Shown here in pieces: positions 11,127 through 40,252 of a DNA stretch of 64,000 bases (within the stretch, counting starts at the first letter, position 1; each line of letters starts with the position of its first letter). The position numbers and the translations under genes were made by a program. This stretch comes from Pachyseris speciosa (taxonomy: Eukaryota > Cnidaria > Anthozoa > Scleractinia > Pachyseridae): contig JAEMWC010000160.1 of assembly GCA_016490735.1 (NCBI GenBank), positions 1,033,501 to 1,097,500 of the forward strand, written 5' to 3'. The notes under the pieces are model-generated. The model saw nothing but the letters and a program-made list of their open reading frames with translations, had not been told where the DNA came from and did not search any database.

Positions 11127-11287
11127 AATTAAACCAATATTTGGTGGATTATGGATTGAATGAATTTTCACAGGTTAAATTAAACCAACATTTGATGGAT
11201 TATGGATTGAATGAATTTTCACTGGTTTAAATTAAACCAATATTTGGTGGATTAAACATATATTTCAAGGAAAAACGGCTTGCCATA
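11127..11287 (+). repeat. Outer inverted repeat, right arm
   Basis: Reverse complement of 7492-7668, with about three units containing AAACCAATATTTGGTGGATT. It is slightly shorter than the left arm through small indels, so it has diverged more than the inner arms, which show no differences. This suggests an older inverted pair into or around which the PLE arrangement formed. Confidence 0.8.
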
Positions 11288-11694
11288 TTTTACAGAAGCC
11301 GTTGGCGGTGTTTGTATATTAATGTGATATATGTTAGTCAGTTCTCGTTTGATGCAAGTGTTGCCATTTTTTTAGGAAATGGGATGCTAGCAGGCTTGAA
11401 GGTGAGGAGGAACAACATCTTCGTTGGGCAAACAGGAAGGAAAAAAAGTAAATTTGTTGCAAATCTCAGAGAGAAAGCGGGTTCGTCCGAAGGCGCTCAG
11501 TAACAGGCTGTCTTTTGTTTTCATTGATATACAATATATGTGTTATCATCAATAGTTATGAAACTAGTACATACTTTTTCGTTAGATCTTGTTCTAAATT
11601 TCATTTTATGTTGTAACGTGTTTAATTCTAACAGTAATGAAACACGTTTCTTTTACTGGTTTGTAAAGACTGTGCTAATCCTAGAACAAGTACT

Positions 11695-12125
11695 AGTGTT
11701 GAGAGGACCCGCAATTCGGACAACCTTTCGAGTTGGATAGAACAGATTGTTTTTCCTAGCCGAAGATCTCCGATGATCGTTTTTATTTTTTCCAAGCTAG
11801 ACAAGTGTTGAAGGGGTCCGAAATTCGGAAAAACCTCTCAAGTTAAATAACAATGTTAATTTGTTTTTCCTCGGATAACTGTTGAAGGGGTCCGAAATTC
11901 GGAATACCTATCAAGTTAAACCGCAGTAATGATCGTTTTTCTTCGGAGAAGTGTTGAGAGAGTCCGAAATTCGGAATACCTCTCACAGTTAAATAGTAAT
12001 GACCGTTTTTCCTCGGATAAGTGTTGAGGGGCTCCGAAATTCGGAATACCTCTCAAGTTAAATAGAAATTACCGTTTTTCCTCGGATAAGTGTTGAGGGG
12101 CTCCGAAATTCGGAATTTCTAATTT
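11695..12125. repeat. ~70-bp minisatellite with the same inverted-repeat core
   Basis: Six tandem copies, period about 67-74 bp. The conserved parts are GTTGAGGGGCTCCGAAATTC, GGAATACCTCTCAAGTTAAA and TTTTTCCTCGGATAAGT. The core CCGAA-A-TTCGG is the reverse complement of the core in the 0.92-1.5 kb array, while the rest of the unit is unrelated. The first copy, near 11700, is the most diverged. Confidence 0.9.
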
Positions 12126-12129
12126 GGAA

Positions 12130-13060
12130 AAAGTAAAATGTATTCTTGTCATTAGGCTTGCTCAAAATGGAATAAATAGTGCGATTTTGACGGAATTGTC
12201 ATATTTTAAATCGTGCCTCCTATGAACTTGACCGATTGGCAAAATTCTTCAGTGCGTTGTTGTTATCATGCACGGAATTTCTCTAAAATGTAATACCACA
12301 AATTAGTTTGGAACGCGTTGACTAAGTGAATCAATTTAATTATTAATATACGTGTAGGTTGGAAGGGCTGATAAAACAAGAATCTGTTTGAAAAAGAAGT
12401 TGTGTTTCGTTTCCGGAATGATAATTTTTGAGGGCGTTTGGGGATGTGGACAAAACCTTGATCTGTCCGATCCTTGTGGATCGCCTGTGGATTATCCTTA
12501 AAATCTCTTATATGGCCGATAACATTTCCACGAACTTCCTTTTACATGAAACACTAAGATTGTTCGTGTTAAAGACCTGTTATGTTATCTCGGAAATTAC
12601 CGTTTCAATTATTGGTTCCCGATTTTATTTCTCGAATGACCCCATTTGGTTACAACTTATTTCAGTTGTCAAGACGTTTACGTTACCTACACTATACCGT
12701 TATTATTTCCAGTACTGCTTTTCTCTACCACTTGAGTAGTGTTCATACTTGCAATGATCAATCACATATTCTTTGTTGATTGTATCTGTAAACAAAATTG
12801 CCGTGCCTTTAGATTTTCTCAGCTTCTTTGCTTGATTGCAAATAGGACTTGGCTTATTGTGCTTAAAGGTGTTATATTATGCTGTGCTATCGCTTCAAAT
12901 AATGTCGAATAAATTCAAACTTCTCGTTAAGTTTAATAAATTATTCATCGATTTTGCTTACGCTATTTAACAGTGAAAAGATAATTCAGATTAGTAAGTA
13001 ATTACAATGTGTAGCATGATAGCTGAGTTAATCTTTTGTCTCACGATTGAGTCACAAAGA
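12130..13060. other. No supported feature
   Basis: AT-rich DNA. A 103-codon + frame at 12428-12739 has no domain or splice support and is overlapped by another open frame, so I do not call it. Confidence 0.45.
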
Positions 13061-13070
13061 TGTGGATCGC

Positions 13071-13106
13071 GAAGTTTTGACTGCTATACTGCTGGTCTTC
13101 ATCAGG
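13071..13106 (-). ncRNA. Degenerate hammerhead-like PLE tail
   Basis: On the - strand CCTGATGAAGACCAGC starts the block, followed by a stem return near AGTC and AAAACTTCGCG in place of GAAACGTCGCG. The first core box CTGATGA is intact and the second is mutated. About 250 bp on the + side looks like decayed element DNA without a coding frame. Confidence 0.4.
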
Positions 13107-13810
13107 CGATGGTGTCGACTGGCTGCGTGTGAGTATAAGAAGCAACGTGGCTGGTGGTGATTGGTGCGTTTCGATCCTCGCTTAGGCTGTTGTTGATTGG
13201 AGGATGTCGATCCTTGTCGTTCAGACTAGAAATTGTTCCCTCAGCGGTCCGCTTTGGTACTGATCGGCTGTTGAGACTCCGTGACAGTTCTGTTGGGTTG
13301 TTTCAGTTATTCTTTCAGCCCACATGCATACATATGCAGCCAACAAAGTCCATCAGCCAATCTTGTGATAACTTCTCCAGTGTTTATTATACTGCAGTAT
13401 TACGATTGCTTGAAAATCAACCTTCCACCGGCCTTCCAAGAGGCAATCGCAAATTGTAATTTGCTGACGTTTTTTGACTGCCAAAAACAGAAATTACGAA
13501 CTTTCCGAAAATTTCAGGGGCTATGATTTCACCATTGGGAATCTCTTAGGTCACCTTTCAGTTGAGAACATTCGAGTGCTCTCTTAAATCGACGCAGAAA
13601 ACCAAAGGCGAACTACCCTCCACACCGAACAGATATGCACAGAAATTTGTTGCATGAGCCTGGAAGTGTTCTAGAGAACGACGGGGCTAAAATTCTTTGG
13701 ACCATCCAGACAGACCGGAAATTGTCGCATAACAGGCCCGACGAAAACATCACTAACGAAAACATCACTTTAAACAGACTTCAAACACCACAAGGTACTT
13801 AAAAATGCCT

Positions 13811-14125
13811 TTCTAAAGCTTTTGGTTGATTTGGCTCGCTGGGTGCCCTTGTCGTACGCGTGATCGACAAGAAAACAAACGAATGCCACCTTCGTTTGCC
13901 CTGTTGATAGCCGGATTTGTCTGAAGGAGCACGGGAAAGTGGAGAAATATAATAACCTGGCTTTTGAGATAAAGCGACTTACGATTTTGTAAGGTTATAA
14001 TCACTACCCCTATTGTAATTGTCGTTCTTACTACTTTTCAGAAGTATTTGGAAGACCTGCACATTGGTCTAAGCATCCAAACATTACAGAAGTCAGTGCT
14101 GTTGGGGTCTGCGGGAACTGGAAGC
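13811..14125 (+). mobile_element. R4-like LINE 3' fragment
   Basis: C-terminal part of an R2/R4-type LINE. The readable pieces are CPVDSRICLKEHGKVEKYNN and LAFEIKRL, from the restriction-like endonuclease, then TPIVI and LHIGLSIQTLQKSVLLGSA from the terminal region. Stops and frameshifts interrupt it. At about 14125 it is joined directly to the reverse-transcriptase region of another copy, so the open frame starting at 14048 is a chimera of two elements. The equivalent 3' region is repeated at 17155-17420. Confidence 0.7.
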
Positions 14126-16264
14126 ATCTCAACAAACTCGAAGACCTGGTATGGGAAGCTAGATCAACCTGACATCTTTGGAAGTGTACAGTTGTCTGCC
14201 ATCCTTGGAACTGCTATAGCGCGCAGTGATCAGGAAGTACCTTATTGGTTTACAGAGGGGAAGACCTCGCTGATTCCAAAAGCAGGCGGGCTTTCTAGTG
14301 AAAACCAAAGGCCAATCACTTGTCTTAACACCATATACAAGTGGCTTACGTCCTGTCTTTTGAGACCAGTAGATCAACATTTAAATGAGAACGGGCTGAT
14401 TCAAGGGGAGCAGTGGGGAGCCAAGGCGAAGTGTAGTGGGACAATTGATAATCTACTTATAGACCGTATGGTCTGTCAGGACAGTCAGAGAGGGCAACGC
14501 AATCTGAGTATGGCTTGGATAGACGTAAGAAAAGCGTATGACTATCTGGATCACCGTTGGTTGGGCCAAATGTTTACTTTGCACCGTTTTCCCAGATGGA
14601 TAGGCGATGTAATTATGAAGCTAAGCGCCAACTGGAACACAAGGATTTCAGTGAGGGCTGTGAATGGGCTAAGACGTCAGAGCGAATAAGATTCAGTAAG
14701 GGCGACGTCCTCTGTTCGAGGCTATTCACGCTGAGTATAAATCCCCTGGCGTGGAAGTTGCGAGCATCTGAAGGCTATCGACTCTCAAGACCAATTGGCC
14801 AAAAGGTCACGGATCTCATGTATATCGACGATCTAAAGATATACGCAGCTTCACAAGGCAAGCTTAAAGTAGTGATGAGTGATGCGAGAATAACGAGGAA
14901 AGATATCGGGCTAGCGTGGGACGAGCGAAAGTGCGCGACGGGTCACGTGAAGCGGGGCAAGCTTGAGACGCTGGACGAGTCGAGTATCAGGGAAGCAGAT
15001 GTGATTGAAAGTCTGAAGGATGGATCGCAGTACAAATTCTTGGGAGTGTTGGAGAATATTACTCGTGAAGAAGGCCTGCTTCTCCAGAATGCAGAGAATG
15101 TGTACTTGAAAAGACTATCAGTGATATGGTCGAGTCCACTATCAGACTACAACAAAGTGTTGGCGACCAATCATTTCGCACTACCGGCGTTAACATATTA
15201 CATATGGAGCCAGGTATGGACTATTGCGGATTTGCAGAGGCTGGACAGAGAGACTCGTAACGTCAATGGTTGCTAATGGAGCTAAGCATCCTTTGGGCTC
15301 CACAGATCTACTGTACCTTCCTAGGAAGTTAGGAGGTCGGGGCGTCAGGTCCATCGAGAGAAAGTACAAGACCATCAAGATAAAGGCAGCAAAGAATTTT
15401 TATTCCAACAATGATCCAACTATGTACCTGGTGAGGCAGTTCGAGGAGAAAGCGGTCAGCACAGAGCGCAGATCCTTGGTGAGGAATGCGGAGAGTTATG
15501 CAAAACAGCTGGGACTACGGCTAGAGTTCAGTACCCACAACCAATTGGGGTTACGGAAACAGGGAATGTACTCGACAGAAAGAATATCAGCCTGTGGATT
15601 AAGAAAGTCAATCAGAGCAGAGGTTGTAAAGAAATCGAAAGTGAGAGATGGCAAAGGGAAGTTAATAGCGGAGAGATGAGGATGTGGACAAGCACTGTTT
15701 TGCTTGGCTGTCAGATTGGAAAACGGCTCCAATCAAAATAGTGGTGGGACTGCAAGAGTTATATCAGCAACTCCTGCCATCTAAGCTGTACGCCTCGAGA
15801 AAGACCAAGACACACACGGACGGTGATGATAAATGCAGGCTATGTCGGAAGGCACAGGAAAGTGTCGTACACGTGGTGTCAGGTTTCAGCGCACTGGCGC
15901 AAACTCTGTACCTGGACTAGATACAACGCAGCACTCAAAATTATATTCTTTGAGATGCTTAGGGGCTATCAGTTGACGGACGCTATTCTACCTTGGTATT
16001 CACCCGTCCAGCCCAAACCAGTGTACGAAGACGACAAGGTGACGGCGTTTTGGGATGTGCCTGTTTTCACGGAATATTTGAAGTGAGAGCTAACAGAGTG
16101 GACGCCAGGGTGGTAGACAGGGTAAACAAGGAGGTGATGCTGATAGAGATGACCTGTCCCTGGATGGACAACAGAAAGCACAAAGAAGAGGAGAAGACCT
16201 TAAAGTACGCCCCTTTGCGACTAGAGCTCAAGAGACAGCAAGCAAGCAATTTTATTCCCATTTA
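14126..16264 (+). pseudogene. R4-like reverse transcriptase/endonuclease
   Basis: Readable across at least four frames. RT: SLIPKAGGLSSENQRPITCL, DVRKAYDYLDH, then SKGDVLCSRLFTLSINPLAW, where the usual PQG between KG and D is deleted, then the catalytic MYIDDLKIYAAS. The zinc knuckle CRLCRKAQESVVHVVSGF has Phe where the final Cys is expected. Endonuclease: [28 protein letters not shown] and [13 protein letters not shown], a PD-(D/E)XK-type pattern. Breaks lie near 14690, 15270, 15680, 15920 and 16085. Loss of PQG and of a zinc ligand are independent signs of decay. Confidence 0.78.
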
Positions 16265-16431
16265 ATGAAAATTTGTAAATTTTTTATAATATTAGAATTT
16301 ATTTATTAATTTTATTTTACGCAATTTTATTCCTATCTAATGTAAATTTGTAAATTTTGATATAATACTGGCTACGTTTACACGCCCAGTATTTGTAAGT
16401 AGGACCTGGCATTCAGGAGTTTTAAACTTCC

Positions 16432-16473
<42 letters not shown>
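14126..16473 (+). mobile_element. R4-like LINE with restriction-like endonuclease, TAA tail
   Basis: A 5'-truncated, decayed non-LTR retrotransposon of the R2/R4 type. In order: reverse transcriptase, zinc knuckle, restriction-like endonuclease, AT-rich 3' tail with a 75-bp tandem duplication (16246-16291 and 16321-16367), then a (TAA)n tract from about 16433. Dong/R4 elements of other animals insert into TAA repeats, and the TAA borders of this and the neighbouring copies fit that preference. Several frameshifts make it inactive. Confidence 0.78.
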
Positions 16474-16477
<4 letters not shown>

Positions 16478-16699
16478 TAATATTTTTAAAATTTTTATTA
16501 ATAACAAAAAAGAATACCTATTTGCATATCGATAATATTAATTAATAACATTACTAATAATGATAATAATAATATCCTTGCATACTCTTAAATTTATGTG
16601 CACTTTCAAAAAAATAAAATTTTCGTGTTCAAGTTCTTGTGATGAGAGGCTTAAAAACATGTATTAACTTGAAGCAAGGGAGAAATGGGGGCTTTGTCT

Positions 16700-16980
16700 G
16701 GAACCTCATCACGCGGTCACACAGCCAAATAATGACTAGCACATTCATCATTGCACCACGCAGTCACATTATCCAAGATGCAACCATCCAAGACCTCCAA
16801 AGTGAGTGAAATAAGAAATTCAACATGATAGAAATGCATGAAACCCCAAATGGAAACTCACTTTCACTCACTTTGGAGGTCTTGGATGATTGCATCTTTG
16901 ATATGCCTTAATGTGACTGCGTGATGCAGTTATAATTGTGCAAGTCATTATTTGGCTGTGTGACCGCGTGATACGGTTCC
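16700..16980. mobile_element. Foldback MITE
   Basis: An imperfect palindrome of about 280 bp. The left arm begins GGAACCTCATCACGCGGTCA and the right arm, reversed, begins GGAACCGTATCACGCGGTCA. Both continue CACAGCCAAATAATGAC and reach TCCAAGACCTCCAAAGTGAG near the centre. It is non-coding. The central loop contains a piece (GAAATGCATGAAACCCC) that also occurs, reversed and diverged, in the body of the SINE-like copy just to the right. Confidence 0.8.
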
Positions 16981-17016
16981 AGTCAAAGCCTATATTTCAC
17001 CTTTGGTCACCATAGA

Positions 17017-17089
17017 GTCTCCAGTAGCTCAGTGGTTAGAGCGTCCGTCTCGATCGCGGAGGGTCGTGGATTCAAATCCCATCTGGAAC
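17017..17089 (+). tRNA. tRNA-like sequence, probably SINE head
   Basis: Folds as a tRNA: acceptor near TCTCCAG/CTGGAAC with mispairs, D arm AGCTCAGTGGTTAGAGC, anticodon stem TCCGT/GCGGA with loop CTCGATC, T arm with loop ATTCAAA. The pol III A box (TAGCTCAGTGGT) and B box (GATTCAAATCC) are recognisable. The apparent anticodon CGA (Ser) does not fit the absence of a long variable arm, so this is more likely a tRNA-derived SINE head or pseudogene than a working tRNA. Confidence 0.45.
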
Positions 17090-17154
17090 TCGGATTTCTT
17101 GTTTTCCCGAGTTTGCATTTGAGGTTTCATACATTTCAATAATAACAATAATAA

Positions 17155-17420
17155 TAAGTGGAGAAATATACTGACCTGGCCTTTAAAATAAAGAAACTTT
17201 GGCGATTGCGTAAGGTTACAATCACCCCTATTGTAATTGGCGCTCTTGGTACTTTATATAATAACCTACAGAAGTATCTTTAAGACCTGTACATTGGTCT
17301 AAGCATCCAAGCATTGCAGAAGTCATTACTGTTGGGGTCCGTAGAACCCTGGAACGCTAAGGTGGCGTATCACTACCCGCTGATAGGGGATACTCCAGTG
17401 GCAAACACTGTGATATAGTC

Positions 17421-17462
<42 letters not shown>
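17155..17462 (+). mobile_element. R4-like LINE 3' end in TAA repeat
   Basis: Repeats the region 13941-14120 at about 80 percent by eye, from GTGGAGAAATATA through TCTAAGCATCCAA. It covers the last part of the endonuclease frame, with stops. A TAA-rich stretch lies before it (17138-17157) and (TAA)n follows at 17422-17462, so both borders are TAA. Confidence 0.65.
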
Positions 17463-17465
<3 letters not shown>

Positions 17466-17695
17466 TAAATAATAACAATAATAATGATAAAATTGTCATA
17501 ATTTCTAAGAGCTATCGAAGTAAACAACATATTTACAGATTGAAGAATAAGAAATAGAGTCAAATTTTCTCACAACTTGAATCTCTCGTAATTATAATCC
17601 GTATAAATATTTTAAAAGTATTGCTAAAAACTTCATTAAAAAAAAAATTATGTAAGACGGTTGTATTTACAAGGTGGCGGCAAAAAATATTCTTA

Positions 17696-17697
17696 AC

Positions 17698-17733
<36 letters not shown>
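17696..17733. repeat. (TAA)n microsatellite
   Basis: About 38 bp of TAA units, one of several in the R4-like cluster. No LINE remnant touches it directly. Confidence 0.85.
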
Positions 17734-17734
<1 letters not shown>

Positions 17735-17839
17735 TTATAGCGTTGTATTAAGTTTTCACTATAGTTAACGGGCTACGCTCTAGCGCCCCGTCATACTATT
17801 TTAATTGTATATTGCACACAAAAGTTTTAACTGCTGCAC

Positions 17840-17858
17840 AATAATAATAATAATAATA

Positions 17859-17902
<44 letters not shown>

Positions 17903-18450
17903 CCCCTCACGGATAACAGAAGCGGACGTTGACATGAATGGTATGAACACGAACCAAAAACAGTGGTAGAAAGAGATGATATCACTATCCTGTATGACAT
18001 GCCCATCCACACAGAATGAGCAATAACAGCAAATCGCCCAGACATTGTGATCAAGAATAAGCAGGAAAACAAGTGCACCTTAATTGACGTGGCCATACCA
18101 TCGCACAAAAATACTTCCATTAAAGTATCAGAGAAACTGTCCAAATACAAAGATCTGGAGATAGAAATAGCCCGTATGCGGCAGATGAGAAGAGTGGTAA
18201 TCCCCGTTGTCGTAGTTGCCCTTGGAGTTATTAGGAAAGGCACTGAAAAACAGCTGCACGAAATCCCAGGCAACAACAACCCACATGAAATCCAGAAAAC
18301 AGCACTTCTGGGAACAGCACACGTTCTGAGAAAGGTCCTCTCAATCAAGTAAATTGAACAAACACACCTCTAGTGCCTTAGAACCATGGTTTGGTTCTGG
18401 CCCTAGAAGAAAAATGTGGACAAGTAAAGTGAAATAAAATACAATAATAA
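17840..18450 (+). mobile_element. 5'-truncated R4-like LINE between TAA tracts
   Basis: A (TAA)n tract (17840-17901) is followed by the endonuclease end of a second R4-like family and then a shorter TAA-like stretch (18442-18450). The coding part reads DMPIHTE, a stop, then ANRPDIVIKNKQENK, TLIDVAIPSHKNTSIKVSEK and LSKYKDLEIEIARM, to a stop at about 18352. The RPD...D...K...EK..KY spacing is that of the R2/R4 restriction-like nuclease. The protein differs clearly from the 14-16 kb copy, so it is another lineage. Confidence 0.72.
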
Positions 18451-18459
18451 TGGCTACTA

Positions 18460-19985
18460 GCCGTAGGCGAGCGCTTCTCGCACTTCTCGAGTGTTCCTAA
18501 AAATTCCTAAGTGCTTATATTACTAAACAACGCAGAAGGAACATTGTATTCATTTCCTTTTTTTATAAAATGTCCGACCAGATTTGTGTGGGATTTCATT
18601 CTGGAAGTCTGTTGATGAAACCCTTAACCTCCAAATTTTGCGTTTATGTTCAGAATATTTTTCAATCTATTTTATTGCTTTTTCATTGTTTCCTTCATAA
18701 CATCCCAAGATTGGCGAACGCAAAATGCTCGTTACGTATGTTGCCTGCATTATAACTCCACAATGCCCGCGCAACGGAGAACGCGTGCATTAGCGGAGAT
18801 ATTCAAAGGTGGCAGACCAATCATAGCGTGCACAATACTATGACCATGAGGTGATGCTTCCACAGTACGTGTAAAGTTACAACAATGCACCTAAATTACC
18901 ATTTTTAAAAATTTATACCTTACTAAGTAAACCTTGAGGAAAAAAAAAGTAAGAAAACAAAACAAACTGCAAAAACTCATCAACGTTGCATTAGGCACAT
19001 GTCTCAATAAGACGACTTTACTCGAAAAAAGGAGACTTAGTGTTTTCAACAGATATACTGGGCTCAGATCAAACGCTAATTTCACAAATATCATCCACGT
19101 ATACCGCGTAGTGGAATGAGTCAGGTACCTTTATAAAAATCCCTCGTTATTGCAATTAGACTGGAGTGTCGAGCGACCCTCTGAGACAACTCTTCATGGC
19201 GAGCGCGAGTTCGATCACTGTCAGGATGGGGATGGGTTTCCTTCTTCTTTTTCGGCGAGAGTAGCATGTTAACAAAACGATTTATTCCATATGTGTGATT
19301 TAGAGTATTATGGGCGGAAATGAAAGTGTCAGAGAATACAAGAAAGGTTACTGTTCATTCTTATTTTATCTCCTTCCCTTCTTTGCCAGCTCCGCTAATG
19401 ACGCTATACTATTATTTTTAAATCACGTTTTGTTGGTTTTGTCGTCGCGATTGCTTTTAAAACGCTATGATATGCAAAGGAAGACAATTGTCACTCAAAG
19501 AAGAAGGACGATCAAATGTCTTATGGATAGGCTTTTTTTATCGCGTCGCTATGTGGAAATAGCCAGATTCTTTTGTATAGACGTATTTCAAATACACAAA
19601 ATTTCATTAGCATGTTTTTTAATTAACAGGTTCTAGGTGAGAGCCATTCTTAAGAATTAAGCTGCATTGATGGAAACATCAATAAATATTTCATATGCAT
19701 GATACAAAAGAGACTGAAATACAAAGAAGCTGCAGGAGGTAGTAAATGAATTAAAACACTAGCAGTGACTAGAAGAGGTTGATTGGCTAAAAAAACTGAT
19801 GAAAAATCAGGAGAACAATTTTGGTAGAAATAGCATGTCTGCTACCAGATGTCAATACTTTGTTGACACCTCTCTTGAGCACGAGTCACAGGGATTGCGA
19901 ATTAGAAATGAAAACAATGTCCTCGTCCTTTAAAATGCTTTTTTTTTTAAGTTCTTTACTTTTTTCCAACTAGATTGATTTTCAA
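18460..19985. other. Presumed gene A upstream region
   Basis: AT-rich DNA between the LINE cluster and the first coding exon of gene A. A 108-codon frame at 19310-19636 has no recognisable domain. A promoter of gene A must lie here or further left if there is a leader exon, but no distinct core element stands out. Confidence 0.4.
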
Positions 19986-37789
<17,804 letters not shown>

Positions 37790-38049
37790 CACTGTATGAA
37801 ATTTTCCAAATAGGAGTCTTTACTCATTAGTCGCATTTTCACGACTGGATTGACTATAATGGGGTTGCATTTTTAATAGAGGTACTAGAATGGGGTCGCA
37901 CAGTTTCTGGATTTTGCGGGTAAATGTACCAGAATGTTTGTACTATAGGTGGAAAGTAAAGTGTCCTACATTCAATTTAACTAATGTATAAATTCATTTC
38001 AGGATGACCTACTTAAAAGGTATATGCATAAAAAGAAAATGACTAACTT

Positions 38050-38088
38050 GGAATCATAAAAATAATAATCATAATAATAATTATAATA

Positions 38089-38157
<69 letters not shown>
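38050..38157. repeat. (TAA)n microsatellite
   Basis: About 100 bp of TAA units, irregular in the first 40. The - strand poly-tyrosine frame across it is its translation. Confidence 0.92.
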
Positions 38158-38159
38158 TA

Positions 38160-39170
38160 AAAAAAGCATTTGCCCAAAAGTGACTAAGATGAGGTCTATA
38201 TTTGGCCGGAGAGTGGATTGTATTGGGGTAGGGGTTCTGAGAGGCCAGCGGCACATACCCACATTAACACGAATTCCTCAGTATGGCCAATACCTCACCC
38301 ATACGCACAATCATATTAATAACACGGCGAGCTCCCAGAGTTGAACAAAGATTAAATTTCGACTCGTCAACTCTACTAGCAATGTACGGCTATATGCAAG
38401 CGTACGTCGATGTCATACTGTGGAATTGGTGTTAAAGTAGTGATTGCTTTTTTGCTTATACACCGGAGTTCGTTCACGACAGGTTTTATGTATTAGGTCA
38501 TAGTGCCACCCCATATCTTTTTCCTTCACAATTCCATTCCAAAATGACGTGTATATACAGCTATTGTGGTTGGTTCAAATTAAATTGACCACTATTAAAG
38601 AAACAAAAGGTCTTAAATGATATTACCTAGATATTTGCAAAACCGTAAATTGAATTGACTTTGTTTTGAATGTTTGTTTAAAATGGCATACCTTTTACTT
38701 AGAGTGAGCACTGAGCTAAGCGAAAAATAAAATTGGTCTTGGGTAATTAATTTCATGAAGAAAATTTTCATTTTGTGATGTTCTGCACTCAATCAACTAC
38801 CTGGTAAGGCAGAACTTTGGTTTCAAAGAGCAGAGTTTTACAAACTTAATATTAGGGCGGCTAATGGAATGATCTACATGAACCTACAGGAATCGATGAA
38901 AGGCCCATGCAAACGATCCCAATGTTGTGGGCCAACGACTTCCAATATTGGTGGGTCCAACGTGTTGGGTGCGTTCAGAAACACGTGATGGGTATTGATT
39001 AGCTTGCAAACAAGCTCTCCCGGGCAATTTGGAGTAGGGAAGAAAGGGAAGGGAAAGAGAGCTTGCATGCGCCTCTCAGAAGCTCAGTAATTACTAATTC
39101 CGTTGAGCATGTACAAGTATGTCTTGTCAATACTTCAGTTACTATTGTCTAAGTTTGGTAGGGAACCTAA
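38160..39170. other. Intergenic, nothing firm
   Basis: Gene A to gene B spacer. Around 38900-39060 the words ATGTTGTGGGCCAACGA and GGGTCCAACGTGTTGGGTGC suggest a small repeat, but no clear ends are visible. Confidence 0.35.
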
Positions 39171-39175
39171 TTATA

Positions 39176-39402
39176 AAGCCCTGGCCAGTCGGACTGGCAA
39201 GTGGTCGCAAGAAGCCGCAATTTGGGTACGCACTTGCGTTGGGTGGCCAAACCAAGTCGCACGTACACGCAATTCGCAAAGAAAAAAAAAAAAACAATTT
39301 CATTGGCTAATAGGTTGCACCCGAGTCCTGGCCAAACGGAGTCGCAAGTAGACCCAAGTTTTCAACTTGCGTCTACTTGCGAGTCCGTTTGGCCAAGGCT
39401 TG
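39176..39402. mobile_element. MITE with AAGCCTTGGCCAAACGGACT ends
   Basis: The right half is a near-perfect hairpin: CTGGCCAAACGGAGTCGCAA pairs with TTGCGAGTCCGTTTGGCCAA around CCCAAGTTTTCAACTTGCG. The left end AAGCCCTGGCCAGTCGGACT is a diverged version. A second copy lies in gene B at 60557-60708. Confidence 0.7.
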
Positions 39403-39998
39403 AGTCCTGCAAGCCCCGTAGTATTTATTAGGTTCCCTCGCCAATTTGTTCTCTTTTGTATCTTAATTCATTGCAATTTTGTATATTAATCACTATAGTT
39501 TATTAATCATTGTAAACTCATTTTATGTGGGAAATAAATATACAAATAATAATAATAATGATATACATATCTGCGTCCAAAAAGTGGACGCGAAACGCTG
39601 ATTGACCGCTTTGATTAGGTAATGACGTAATCCATCTTCGCTCAGTCGCTTTGGCAACGACATCCGTAAAGCTTGTTCGTTGCATCTGAAGTTTCCGCTG
39701 GATTTACAAGTCAAACAACGTCAAACTGTCGAAGCTTTGCTTAGCTATATTACCGAGGAGATATGGCAAAAGCATGATATTTCAGCTCTTTAATACCGCC
39801 GCTGCCGTTAAAGTGAAACAACAACAACAACAACAAAACAGAGTACAGTTTTGGCCGTTTGTCCTTCAGTTGCAACTTATCATCGACAGCCAGATCGAAG
39901 TAGCTCTATCTAGGGATAGAAATTTCTGCTACTTCAGTGTCACACCTAGCACGCAGATTAAGAATTGAGATCAGCTACGTTTCAGCTCAGAACTGAAC

Positions 39999-40217
39999 AT
40001 GAAGTCATGTAGTAGATATTTAGAAATGCGTCCTAGCCTCGTTCTTATTTACGTAGCTGCTGAGAGCCTAGCGATCTCTTTTGCATTGCTTCTCCTTGTC
40101 TTCTTCGTTGGACATTTTTTTGTCCGAGACTCCGTCCTGGCTTTGGCACGGAAGTCGTTAAGGTTCGCTTCGTCCTTGAACCGACATCTCTCACCTCGAC
40201 CTCCAGGTAACTCGGTG
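39999..40217 (+). CDS. Open frame with a membrane segment, doubtful
   Basis: 73 codons from an AACATGA start context. The region LAISFALLLLVFFVGHFFV is strongly hydrophobic and could span a membrane; a possible donor (CTCCAG/GTAACT) lies near its end at about 40206. It follows a (CAA)n run at about 39820. No family is recognised and no second exon is seen. It may be an untranslated or repeat-derived stretch. Confidence 0.15.
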
Positions 40218-40252
40218 TAAGAAACCTTTTAACACGCTTGGGATAAAGTTAA

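Noticed and set aside
12428..12739. 103-codon + strand gene
   Set aside because: No domain, no splice or start context, and overlapping open frames in AT-rich DNA.
17827..18348. 173-codon - strand frame
   Set aside because: Antisense of the R4-like nuclease running into a TAA tract (poly-Leu).
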